From positions 186,001 to 250,000 of the forward strand of contig NZ_FNOR01000001.1 of assembly GCF_900107095.1 (NCBI RefSeq): 64,000 nucleotides of DNA, read 5' to 3'. Position 1 is the first letter of the stretch. Each line of letters begins with the position of its first letter. Below the pieces are notes generated by a model. It saw nothing but the letters and a program-made list of their open reading frames with translations. It was not told the origin of the DNA and made no database searches. Source of the stretch: Collimonas sp. OK242. Its GTDB lineage: Bacteria; Pseudomonadota; Gammaproteobacteria; Burkholderiales; Burkholderiaceae_D. A program made the translations under genes and the position numbers. This document shows positions 23,682 to 32,614 of the stretch, piece by piece.

Positions 23682-26000
23682 TCAGGTCTGCGCAGTCAGC
23701 GTCGCCGGCTTCAGTTTCGATTCCAGCATTTTCCCTTTACGCGCCCGCTTGCCGATATGCGGCGCCAGTCCCGATGCCGACAGCGCCACCTGCTGCGCCT
23801 TGCCGCCACGGCCGATGCCAGTCACCAGCACGCCGCGCTGGCTGATCGGTTGTGCCGCCAGCAATTTCTCGTTGCTCTCCAGTTCCATCAGGATCACACC
23901 GCGGCCGCCATTGCTGAGCGATTTGCATTCGTCCAGGCCGAACACCAGCAAACGGCCTTTTTCCGACAGGCAGGCGATGGCGCTGACGCCGTTGGTCAGT
24001 GCCTGCGGCGGCAAAGGCAGATCGCCATCGTCCAGCGTCACATACGATTTGCCGGCTTTCACCCGGCTCAGCATGTCGCCGATCTTGGCGGTGAAACCGT
24101 AGCCGCCCGAGCTGGCCAGCAGCAACATTAAATCGGATGGGCCGGCAAAATAGTGCAATATGCTGCTGCCGTTAGCCAGGTCGATCAGGGTAGTGATCGG
24201 CACGCCGTCGCCGCGCGCGTTGGGCAGGCTCGCCACCGACACGGAATAGATGCGGCCGTTGGAGCCGAAGGTCAGCAGGTTGTCGACGGTGCGGCATTCG
24301 AACGCGCCGTACAAGGCATCGCCGGCTTTGAAACCGAACTGGCTGGCGTCATGGCCGTGGCCGGTACGCGCGCGTACCCAGCCCTTTTGAGAAATGATGA
24401 CGGTCACCGCCTCATCGACGATCCTGGTTTCCACTACCGCTTTTTCCGCTGCTTCGATCAGCGTGCGGCGGGCATCGCCAAACTGTTTCTGGTCGGCTTC
24501 GATTTCCTTGATGACCAGCCGTTTCATCGACGCCGGATTGTCGAGCAGGTCGACCAGCGTAGCTTTCTCATTACGCAGCTCCGCCAGTTCCTGCTGGATC
24601 TTGATCGACTCCAGGCGCGCCAGCTGGCGCAAGCGGATTTCAAGAATGTCTTCGGCCTGGCGGTCGGACAGCTTGAACGCTGTAATCAGCGCCGGCTTCG
24701 GCTCGTCCGATTCGCGGATGATCTTGATGACCTTGTCAATATTCAGCAAGATCGCTTCGCGGCCTTCCAGGATATGGATACGGTCTTCGATTTTTTGCAG
24801 CTTGAACTGCGAGCGGCGGGTAATGGTGGTGAAGCGGAAGGCGATCCACTCGCGCAAGATCATGCCCAGGCCCTTCTGGCGCGGGCGGCCATCGCCGCCG
24901 ATCATCACCAGATTGATCGAGGCGCTGCTTTCCAGCGAGGTATGGGCCAACAGCATGTTGGTGAATTCGGTCTGGTCCAGGTTTTTCGATTTCGGCTCGA
25001 ACACCAGGCGCACCGGCGCATCGCGCCCCGATTCGTCGCGCACCGTATCAAGTACCGACAAGATGGACGTCTTGAGCGCCAGCTGTTCCGGCGTCAGGGT
25101 TTTCTTGCCGAGCTTGATTTTCGGATTGGTCAGTTCTTCGATTTCTTCCAGGATCTTTTGCGAGGAAGCGCCAGGCGGCAATTCCGTGACTACGGCCTGC
25201 CATTGGCCGCGCGCCAGGTCTTCGATTTTCCAGGTGGCGCGCACCTTCAGGCTGCCGCGTCCGCTTTCGTACATTTCCGAAATCGCGGTGGCAGAGGTAA
25301 TGATCTGGCCGCCGCCGGGGAAGTCGGGGCCGGGAATGATTTGCATCAATTCGGCATGGCTTAAACCCGGGTTGCGGATCAAGGCAACCGCCGCCTTGGC
25401 GACTTCCTGTAAATTGTGCGACGGAATTTCGGTAGCGAGACCGACCGCAATTCCGGAGGCGCCATTCAGCAATACAAAGGGCAGGCGCGCCGGCAGCAGT
25501 TTCGGTTCCTCGGTGGAGCCATCGTAGTTGGGTTGGAAGTCGACTGTGCCCATGTCGATTTCTTCCAGCAGCAATCTGGCGATGGGCGTCAGGCGTGCCT
25601 CGGTGTAACGCATCGCCGCAGCGCCGTCGCCGTCGCGCGAACCGAAGTTACCCTGGCCGTCGACCAGCGGATAACGCAGCGAAAAATCCTGGGTCATGCG
25701 CACCAGAGCGTCATACACCGATTGATCGCCGTGCGGATGCAGCTTACCCAGCACATCGCCGACCACCAGCGCCGATTTGCGCGGCTTGGCGGCGGCGTTC
25801 AGGCCGAGTTCGCTCATCGCATACAGGATACGGCGCTGCACCGGCTTCTGGCCGTCGGAGACATCGGGCAAGGCGCGTCCCTTGACTACCGAAATGGCGT
25901 AGTCGAGATAGGCGCGTTCAGCGAAGGTGGCAAGGGTTAAGGATTCAGCGTCCGGGCTTGGTGCATCTGGCGTAGCAAACAGATCGTTTTGGTCGGTCAT
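23682..26000 (-). CDS. parC: DNA topoisomerase IV subunit A
   Basis: 772 residues. The catalytic tyrosine is Y132 (MRYTEARL), and the DNA-gate helix is [13 protein letters not shown] (residues 88-100). It is shorter than GyrA, lacks an evident GyrA box in the C-terminal region, and has parE two genes upstream, so ParC is preferred. With ParE it decatenates daughter chromosomes. At the positions corresponding to the E. coli quinolone-determining S80 and E84 there are Gln and Asp. Confidence 0.93.
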   Translation of the reverse strand: MTDQNDLFATPDAPSPDAESLTLATFAERAYLDYAISVVKGRALPDVSDGQKPVQRRILYAMSELGLNAAAKPRKSALVVGDVLGKLHPHGDQSVYDALVRMTQDFSLRYPLVDGQGNFGSRDGDGAAAMRYTEARLTPIARLLLEEIDMGTVDFQPNYDGSTEEPKLLPARLPFVLLNGASGIAVGLATEIPSHNLQEVAKAAVALIRNPGLSHAELMQIIPGPDFPGGGQIITSATAISEMYESGRGSLKVRATWKIEDLARGQWQAVVTELPPGASSQKILEEIEELTNPKIKLGKKTLTPEQLALKTSILSVLDTVRDESGRDAPVRLVFEPKSKNLDQTEFTNMLLAHTSLESSASINLVMIGGDGRPRQKGLGMILREWIAFRFTTITRRSQFKLQKIEDRIHILEGREAILLNIDKVIKIIRESDEPKPALITAFKLSDRQAEDILEIRLRQLARLESIKIQQELAELRNEKATLVDLLDNPASMKRLVIKEIEADQKQFGDARRTLIEAAEKAVVETRIVDEAVTVIISQKGWVRARTGHGHDASQFGFKAGDALYGAFECRTVDNLLTFGSNGRIYSVSVASLPNARGDGVPITTLIDLANGSSILHYFAGPSDLMLLLASSGGYGFTAKIGDMLSRVKAGKSYVTLDDGDLPLPPQALTNGVSAIACLSEKGRLLVFGLDECKSLSNGGRGVILMELESNEKLLAAQPISQRGVLVTGIGRGGKAQQVALSASGLAPHIGKRARKGKMLESKLKPATLTAQT

Positions 26001-26025
26001 GGAGAGTCGGTGCTTATTCTGGTAT

Positions 26026-26883
26026 TTATTCGATAAAAGGCGTTGCCGCTGCGGGCATTGCCGCAGCTGGGGGAATCGGTGTCGCGGCTACCGGCGGCAG
26101 GTCAGCCGGCATGTTGCTGCGCCCGGGGATTACCAGGCGGATACGCTTCAGTCCGGCATTGTTGCTGTCAGCCGGCTGGCCGAATGCCGGTTTGTACAGT
26201 TGGTAAAATTGCCGCACCAGTTGTACGTACATACGTGTTTCAGGATACGGCGGCACCTTGTTATCGTACTTTTGTACCGCGCCTTCGCCGGCGTTGTAAG
26301 AGGCAATCACCAGCTCTTGCTGGGCCGGGTAGAGCTTCAGCAAATCGCGCAGATAGCGCGCGCCTAAACGGATATTGGTGCGTGGGTCGGCGAGTTTTTG
26401 CTGAACCGGCTTTTTGCTGTCGCCGGTCAAGCCATAGCGTTCGGCCGTGGCCGGCATGATTTGCATCAGGCCGATCGCGCCTTTCGGCGATACCGCGCCG
26501 GGATTGAAGCCGGATTCAGCGGCCATCACCGCCTTCAGCAAGGCTGGCTCCAGCGCAAACTCTTGCGCTGCCTGGTCTACCAGCGCTTCGTATTTTTTCA
26601 GATTCGGATGTTGCGACAGGTAGCGGAACAAGGGGCTGGTACGCAGCTTCGGGTCGAGCGGCGTGGCACTGCCGGCGGCTAGCTGGGACGAGTCGAAAAA
26701 GCCGTCGCCACGGATGAAAAGTTGATAACGGTTATCCAGTTTCTCAGTCGAGAAATGTCCCATGCCGTCCGCATCGATATAGCCGAAGATATCCGCGCGC
26801 GCGCTGCCGACCGTGGTCAGTAATGCGAGCGTCAGCAGAGTACCTGTGAAAAGCCGGCTCAAATGATGGCGGAATTGCTTCAT
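26026..26883 (-). CDS. Lytic transglycosylase (SLT domain), secreted
   Basis: A 285-residue protein with a signal peptide ending near residue 30 (GSARA|DIFG), a short domain with [11 protein letters not shown], then a C-terminal SLT domain. The catalytic Glu is in [20 protein letters not shown], followed by [12 protein letters not shown] and [12 protein letters not shown]. It cleaves peptidoglycan glycan strands in the periplasm. It lies between parE and parC on the same strand, 25 bp before parC. Confidence 0.92.
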   Translation of the reverse strand: MKQFRHHLSRLFTGTLLTLALLTTVGSARADIFGYIDADGMGHFSTEKLDNRYQLFIRGDGFFDSSQLAAGSATPLDPKLRTSPLFRYLSQHPNLKKYEALVDQAAQEFALEPALLKAVMAAESGFNPGAVSPKGAIGLMQIMPATAERYGLTGDSKKPVQQKLADPRTNIRLGARYLRDLLKLYPAQQELVIASYNAGEGAVQKYDNKVPPYPETRMYVQLVRQFYQLYKPAFGQPADSNNAGLKRIRLVIPGRSNMPADLPPVAATPIPPAAAMPAAATPFIE

Positions 26884-27222
26884 GCGCTATCGATGGCCAG
26901 TCAGACGTTCTGAATTGTTACCGTGTTTCATGAAAAGCAATATCCTTTGAATGTGCAAGTGAGCGTATGCAGTCGGCTGCGAACAGTAGCCAGTCCCATA
27001 GGCATGGCGCCGGCACATTTCTCTGGCGTGCATGCATGTTGCCGGGATGATCGGAGCCGCGGGTAACCGGCTAGCTGAGCGGCAAGCTGAATTGCGCTAT
27101 GGAAGCGGTGATTCGTACAAGCGCGCAGTATAGCCGCGTAAAACTCCGACCATGATAAACCGTTTTGCCGATGCGGATGGCTGGCGCCGATAAAGGCGCC
27201 ATAGTTATTAAAGGGGAATTTT
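26884..27222. other. Intergenic region between parE and the transglycosylase gene
   Basis: 339 bp without a convincing gene. It must contain the transglycosylase promoter on the minus strand. A minus-strand frame at 26928-27251 has no domain or ribosome binding site. No terminator hairpin with a T run was seen after parE. Confidence 0.5.
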
Positions 27223-29214
27223 TTAAATATCCGCCTCGGCCTCGTTCCCATGCTCTTCGATCCAGGCCCGGCGGGCCGCGGCTTCGCCCTTGCCCATCAA
27301 CATATTGAAGCGGTGTTCCGACGCTTCCAGGTCGAAATTGCCGAGCGAAACCGGCAGCAATCTGCGGGTATCCGGATTCATCGTGGTTTCCCACAGCTGT
27401 TCGGCGTTCATTTCGCCCAGGCCTTTGAAACGGGAGATAGACCAGGCGGCGTCCTTGACGCCGTCTTTGCGCAATTTATCTTCGATGGCTTCCAGTTCGC
27501 CGTCGTCCAGTGCGTAAATTTTCTGCGCCGGCTTCTTGCCGCGCGCCGGGGCATCGACCCGGTATAACGGCGGCCGGGCGATGCAGATATTGCCGCGCTC
27601 GATCAATTGCGGGAAGTGGCGGAAAAACAGGGTCAGCAATAACACCTGGATGTGCGAACCGTCGACGTCGGCATCGGACAGGATGCAGATCTTGCCGTAA
27701 CGCAGGCTGCTGAAATCGATGGTGTCGGTTTTGCTGTGAGGGTCGACGCCGATGGCGACTGCGATGTCATGGATTTCATTGTTGGCGAACAGCCGGTCGC
27801 GCTCGGTTTCCCAGGAATTCAGTACCTTGCCGCGCAACGGCAGGATTGCCTGGAATTCCTTGTCGCGCCCCATTTTTGCAGAACCGCCGGCAGAGTCGCC
27901 CTCGACCAGGAACAGTTCATTGCGGGTGACATCGCTGGATTCGCAATCGGTCAGTTTGCCGGGCAAGACGGCAACTCCGGAGGATTTTTTCTTTTCGACT
28001 TTTTGCGCCGAGCGCAAGCGGTTCTGGGCTTGCTTGATGACCAGATCAGCGAGTTTTTTGCCGTATTCAACGTGCTGGTTCAGCCACAGTTCCAGCGCCG
28101 GACGGGTGTAGGTGGAGACCAGCCGTACCGCGTCGCGTGAATTCAAACGTTCCTTGATCTGGCCTTGGAACTGCGGGTCCAGCACCTTGGCGGACAAGAC
28201 GAAGGAGACGCGGGCAAACACATCTTCCGGCAACAGCTTGACACCCTTAGGCAGCAGCGAATGCATTTCGACGAAACTTTTGACCGCGCCGAACAAGCCT
28301 TCACGCAAGCCGGATTCATGGGTGCCGCCGGCTGAAGTCGGGATCAGGTTGACATACGATTCGCGCACGATGGCGCCGTCTTCGGTCCAGGCAACGACCC
28401 AGGCCGCGCCTTCGCCTTCGGCAAAACCTTCGGCGTCGGCATTGGCGTATTGCTCGCCTTCGAACAGGGGAATCAGCGGTTCGGCGTTGGAGGACTGCGC
28501 CAGCGATTCCATCAGATAGCCGCGCAAGCCTTGATCGTATTGCCAGGTCTGGCTATCGCCGCTCTTGGCGTTGAGCAGGGTAACCTTGACGCCAGGCAGC
28601 AGCACCGCCTTGGAGCGCAGCAAGCGCTGCAATTCCGGTTGCGAGATGGCTGGCGAGTCGAAATATTTGGGATTCGGCCAGGCGGTGACGCGGGTGCCAG
28701 ATTTCTTGCTGTCTTCGCGGCTGAGCGCTTGCGATTTCAACTTTTCGATGACATCGCCGTCGGCAAACACCATGTGATGCAAGCCGCCTTCGCGCCAGAC
28801 CGTGATTTCCAGACGCGAGGAGAGGGCATTGGTGACGGAGACACCGACCCCGTGCAAGCCGCCGGAAAAAGAATAGGCGCCGCCGCTGCCCTTGTCGAAC
28901 TTGCCGCCGGCATGCAAGCGCGTAAACACGATTTCTACCGTCGGCACTTTCTCTTCCGGATGCATGCCGACTGGAATGCCGCGGCCATCATCCTCGACAC
29001 TGACGCTGCCGTCGGCATTCAGGGTGACCAGGATATTCTTGCAAAATCCGCCGAGAGCTTCGTCCGAGGCATTGTCAATCACTTCCTGAATGATATGCAG
29101 CGGATTTTCGGTGCGGGTGTACATGCCAGGACGTTGCTTGACCGGCTCCAGGCCCTTCAGTACACGGATCGATGATTCGCTATAGTCAGATTGCGGTGAT
29201 TTTTTGGTTGCCAT
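27223..29214 (-). CDS. parE: DNA topoisomerase IV subunit B
   Basis: 663 residues. The GHKL ATPase region shows QEVIDNASDEALGG, DDGRGIPVGMHP and GGLHGVGVSVTNALS. The TOPRIM region shows LVEGDSAGGSAKMGRD, ILPLRGKVLN and SDADVDGSHI. Size and the ILPLRGKVLN segment favour ParE over the longer GyrB. It supplies ATP hydrolysis for topoisomerase IV with ParC encoded at 23682. Confidence 0.94.
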   Translation of the reverse strand: MATKKSPQSDYSESSIRVLKGLEPVKQRPGMYTRTENPLHIIQEVIDNASDEALGGFCKNILVTLNADGSVSVEDDGRGIPVGMHPEEKVPTVEIVFTRLHAGGKFDKGSGGAYSFSGGLHGVGVSVTNALSSRLEITVWREGGLHHMVFADGDVIEKLKSQALSREDSKKSGTRVTAWPNPKYFDSPAISQPELQRLLRSKAVLLPGVKVTLLNAKSGDSQTWQYDQGLRGYLMESLAQSSNAEPLIPLFEGEQYANADAEGFAEGEGAAWVVAWTEDGAIVRESYVNLIPTSAGGTHESGLREGLFGAVKSFVEMHSLLPKGVKLLPEDVFARVSFVLSAKVLDPQFQGQIKERLNSRDAVRLVSTYTRPALELWLNQHVEYGKKLADLVIKQAQNRLRSAQKVEKKKSSGVAVLPGKLTDCESSDVTRNELFLVEGDSAGGSAKMGRDKEFQAILPLRGKVLNSWETERDRLFANNEIHDIAVAIGVDPHSKTDTIDFSSLRYGKICILSDADVDGSHIQVLLLTLFFRHFPQLIERGNICIARPPLYRVDAPARGKKPAQKIYALDDGELEAIEDKLRKDGVKDAAWSISRFKGLGEMNAEQLWETTMNPDTRRLLPVSLGNFDLEASEHRFNMLMGKGEAAARRAWIEEHGNEAEADI

Positions 29215-29544
29215 TCAATTGTGATGAGTTAAATGTGAATTGTTGTTGATTTTGAACTAATTTGCGAGGCTTTTACAAAGCATTGTCAATTGCGGGAGAG
29301 ATTACTCCTTATTGTCCTTGCGCATTCTAATGAAAAAGCCGTTCGCTTGCGCAAGCAAGATGCGGTAAAAGAAATATCAGCCAAGGGCGTCCGGGGCGGA
29401 TTGTTTATTTAATCATCTATTTTATTGATGCGCAGCAATAAAATGTTGTTGTTTTACGCAGTATGTTGATAAAAATAAACGTTAAATAAAGACGCTGTTA
29501 TTATGTTTTCTCCAAGTTCGTGTGCAGGGGGAGGGCATAAAAGA
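29215..29544. other. AT-rich divergent intergenic region upstream of parE
   Basis: 330 bp with no gene seen. On the minus strand a consensus TTGACA lies at 29290-29285, with no good -10 partner at 17 bp. A GCTTGCGCAAGC palindrome lies near 29346. The right half is A/T-rich and presumably promotes the pseudo-receiver gene. Confidence 0.45.
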
Positions 29545-30384
29545 ATGCAAAATCATAAAGCACCATTCACCATCCGGTTCATCGGGTTTTCTGCGCGTGA
29601 AATCAATATTTTCGACGCCACTTTTTCGGTCGAGCAACAGCGCCAGAAACAATATTACCGCTTGTCCGTAGACAGCCTGCAGGAGCCGGATCTGTATCTG
29701 GTGAACGCCGACGACCTGAAAGCGCTGGCGATCCTGGCCGACATGGAGCCCAACAATCTGCAGCCGGCCTTGCTGGTCGGCGCACCCCATGTGGAACTGC
29801 CGTTCGCCACCGTCGAGCGGCCGATACGCTGGCTGAAATTGTTCGACGCGCTGGATACCTTGATCGAGCGGCGTTTGATTATGCTGGCCAAGCAAGATCC
29901 CGCTGACGGCGCATTGCTCAACCATGCGCCGGATCGCCGCCGGCGCGAACGTCTCGATCTGGATTTGACCGACCCGCTTGAATATGAACGCATGCGCTGC
30001 AGATCCCCGCAGAGTGATCGTATCCTGGTGATCGACGAACAATCGACGTTTCGCGACGACCTGGCAATTACCATGGCCAATCATGTGGTGCCGGTCGAGT
30101 GGGTCGGCAATCCCGAGGCGGCCGCCGAAGTTTATACGCAGCTAAGTATCTCGGTGGTGCTGATCAATCCGCAGCTGGCAAGGGTTGATCCCTATGATTT
30201 GTGCAGCACCATCAAACAACAGCATGACGGTAGCAGGATTGCGGTTATTTTCCTGATTGACACAGACTTCGCCTACGACCATGCGCGGGCACGGCAGGTT
30301 GAATGCGACGGTTTCCTGAGCAGGCACCTGGACCAGCCGCAGATATTGCTGGCGCTGGGGAAATTCCTGTCGTTGCGCCGTTAA
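29545..30384 (+). CDS. Tandem receiver-like protein lacking the phosphoacceptor Asp
   Basis: A 279-residue protein. The C-terminal part (about 160-279) follows the response-regulator receiver pattern: ILVIDEQS, VVLINPQLARVDPYDLC, VIFLIDTDF, CDGFLSRHLDQP. The phosphoacceptor Asp position is Asn (about N208), and the conserved Lys position appears to be Arg. The N-terminal part (about 5-110) looks like a second, more degenerate receiver fold. There is no output domain. The start at 29545 is chosen because GGGGGAGGG lies 9 bp upstream. It may be a phosphorylation-independent signalling adaptor; the role is unknown. Confidence 0.7.
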   Translation: MQNHKAPFTIRFIGFSAREINIFDATFSVEQQRQKQYYRLSVDSLQEPDLYLVNADDLKALAILADMEPNNLQPALLVGAPHVELPFATVERPIRWLKLFDALDTLIERRLIMLAKQDPADGALLNHAPDRRRRERLDLDLTDPLEYERMRCRSPQSDRILVIDEQSTFRDDLAITMANHVVPVEWVGNPEAAAEVYTQLSISVVLINPQLARVDPYDLCSTIKQQHDGSRIAVIFLIDTDFAYDHARARQVECDGFLSRHLDQPQILLALGKFLSLRR

Positions 30385-30427
30385 AAAAACGCAAACAGCA
30401 TCGGCTTTATTTGCCCGCAGTTGCCGC

Positions 30428-31597
30428 TTATTTACTTAACAGGCGCATGCCGCGTTCCAGGCCATCCATGGTCACTGGAAACATGCGGTTGCTCATCAAC
30501 TGGCGGATCACTTCTACCGATTGGCGATATTGCCAAAGGCCTTCCGGTTCGGGATTGAGCCAGATGAACTTGGGAAAGGCCTTGGTGAACCGTTGCAGCC
30601 ATTCGGCGCCGGCCTCTTCGTTGTTATATTCGACCGAACCGCCGGGCTGCAGGATTTCATAAGGACTCATGGTGGCGTCGCCGACGAAGATCAGTTTGGT
30701 GTCCGGCGTGTACTTGCGCAAGATATCCCAGGTCGGGAAGCGTTCGGCATGGCGGCGCTGATTATTTTTCCAGACGTAATCGTAGACGCAATTGTGAAAA
30801 TAAAAGAACTCCATGTTCTTGAATTCGGTTTTGGCGGCGGAGAATAATTCTTCGGTGCGGGTAATATGGTCGTCCATGGTGCCGCCGACGTCCAGCAGCA
30901 TCAATACCTTGATATTGTTCTTGCGCTCGGGCCGCATCTTGATGTCGAGGTAGCCGGCATTGTTGGCTGTGGCGCGTATGGTGTCGTCCAGCGCCAGCTC
31001 TTCCGCTATGCCTTCGCGCGCGAACTTGCGCAATCGCCGCAGGGCAATCTTGATGTTGCGTGTGCCCAGTTCAAGGTCGTCATCGTAATCGCGGTAAGCG
31101 CGCGCATCCCAGACTTTGACGGCGGTGCGATTGCCGCCGCTGCCACCGATGCGGATACCTTCCGGATTGCTGCCGCCATGGCCGAACGGGGAAGTGCCGC
31201 CGGTGCCTATCCATTTGTTGCCGCCTTCGTGCCGTTCTTTCTGTTCTTTAAGCAGTTCTTGCAGGCGATCCATCAGTTTGTCGTAGCCGAATTTCTCCAG
31301 CTGGGCCTGTTGCTCCGGCGTCAATTCGCGTTTGATGCGCTGGATCAGCCATTCCAGCGGGATTTCCGCGTTTTTCTCGAACACCGTCTGGATGCCTTTG
31401 AAGTAGCGCCCGAAAGCCTGGTCGAATTTATCGAAATGGGCCTCGTCCTTGACCAGCGTAGTCCGCGCCAGATAATAAAAATTATCGAGCGTAGGCGCAA
31501 TGACGTTACGCTGCAGCGCCTCCAGCAGAATCAGGAATTCCTTGATCGACACCGGGATTTTGGCGTCTTTCAAGGTGAAGAAGAAATCAATCAGCAT
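30428..31597 (-). CDS. VWA-domain (CoxE-like) protein, partner of MoxR ATPase
   Basis: A 389-residue protein. An N-terminal helical region starts DFFFTLKDAKIPVSIKEF, typical of CoxE-like proteins, and the C-terminal von Willebrand A domain starts VLMLLDVGGTMDDH. The MIDAS motif DxSxS reads DVGGT, so one Ser is replaced. A Gly-rich linker lies around residues 130-160. MoxR/VWA pairs act as chaperone-like remodelling or metal-insertion factors. The gene lies 34 bp after the MoxR gene in one operon; the client protein is unknown. Confidence 0.88.
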   Translation of the reverse strand: MLIDFFFTLKDAKIPVSIKEFLILLEALQRNVIAPTLDNFYYLARTTLVKDEAHFDKFDQAFGRYFKGIQTVFEKNAEIPLEWLIQRIKRELTPEQQAQLEKFGYDKLMDRLQELLKEQKERHEGGNKWIGTGGTSPFGHGGSNPEGIRIGGSGGNRTAVKVWDARAYRDYDDDLELGTRNIKIALRRLRKFAREGIAEELALDDTIRATANNAGYLDIKMRPERKNNIKVLMLLDVGGTMDDHITRTEELFSAAKTEFKNMEFFYFHNCVYDYVWKNNQRRHAERFPTWDILRKYTPDTKLIFVGDATMSPYEILQPGGSVEYNNEEAGAEWLQRFTKAFPKFIWLNPEPEGLWQYRQSVEVIRQLMSNRMFPVTMDGLERGMRLLSK

Positions 31598-31631
31598 GGC
31601 GTGCTTTGCTTGTAACTGTTATCTATGGCGG

Positions 31632-32486
31632 TTATCTATTCTTCCTGGCCATGAACACCAGGCGTTCGAACAGGTGCACATCTTGCTCGTTCTTCAGCAA
31701 GGCGCCATGCAGCGGCGGCACCACGGCCTTGGAGTCGCTGCTGTGCAAGGCTTCCGGCGGGATGTCTTCGGCCAGCAACAGCTTGAGCCAGTCCAGCAGT
31801 TCCGAGGTCGACGGTTTCTTTTTCAGTCCCGCCACATCGCGTACCTGGTAGAAAGTTTCCAGCGCCTGCGCCAGCATGTCTTTTTTCAGATTCGGGAAAT
31901 GGACGTTGACGATATCCTGCATGGTCGCCTTGTCCGGGAACCTGATGTAATGGAAGAAACAGCGGCGCAGGAAAGCGTCCGGCAATTCTTTCTCGTTATT
32001 CGAGGTGATGATGACCAGCGGGCGGTGCCTGGCGCGGACCATTTCACGTGTTTCATAAACGTAAAATTCCATGCGGTCGAGTTCGCGCAGCAAATCGTTG
32101 GGGAACTCAATGTCCGCTTTGTCGATCTCATCGATCAGCAACACCACTTGCTCGTCTGCAGTGAATGCTTGCCACAGGACGCCTTTGACAATGTAATTGT
32201 GAATGTCCTTGACCCTGGCGTCTCCCAATTGCGAATCCCGCAGGCGCGATACGGCATCGTATTCGTACAGGCCTTGCTGGGCTTTTGTGGTCGACTTGAT
32301 ATGCCATTGTAGCAATGGCATGTTCAAGGCGGCGGCCACTTCTTCCGCCAGCATGGTTTTACCGGTGCCCGGCTCGCCCTTGATCAACAGTGGTCTTTGC
32401 AGTGTCAGTGCAGCATTGACGGCTAGTTTCAGATCGTCGGTGGCGACGTAGCCGGGGGAACTTTCAAAACGTGTCTCTGGTCGCAT
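31632..32486 (-). CDS. MoxR-family AAA+ ATPase
   Basis: About 284 residues from the ATG at 32486. Walker A is GEPGTGKTMLAEE, Walker B is VVLLIDEIDKAD, sensor 1 is VIITSNNEKELPDAFLRRC. A longer in-frame reading reaches 32741, but those 85 residues overlap the divergent gene and look non-coding. MoxR ATPases work with VWA proteins such as the one encoded next to assemble or activate protein complexes. Confidence 0.92.
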   Translation of the reverse strand: MRPETRFESSPGYVATDDLKLAVNAALTLQRPLLIKGEPGTGKTMLAEEVAAALNMPLLQWHIKSTTKAQQGLYEYDAVSRLRDSQLGDARVKDIHNYIVKGVLWQAFTADEQVVLLIDEIDKADIEFPNDLLRELDRMEFYVYETREMVRARHRPLVIITSNNEKELPDAFLRRCFFHYIRFPDKATMQDIVNVHFPNLKKDMLAQALETFYQVRDVAGLKKKPSTSELLDWLKLLLAEDIPPEALHSSDSKAVVPPLHGALLKNEQDVHLFERLVFMARKNR

Positions 32487-32614
32487 TGTCGTTAATGATG
32501 AGGAAGCAATTAGGAAGCAAATAAAGCCGAGTATAAACGAGATGGCCGATTGGCTGGTCCAGGCGTTGTCCTGATGCACAGGCGACCGCACTCTCACCGT
32601 TATAAGAAAAGCCA

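Noticed and set aside
24153-25527. Plus-strand frames of 403 and 377 codons opposite parC
   Set aside because: Antisense to ParC, which has full-length family motifs; no domains were recognised in these frames.
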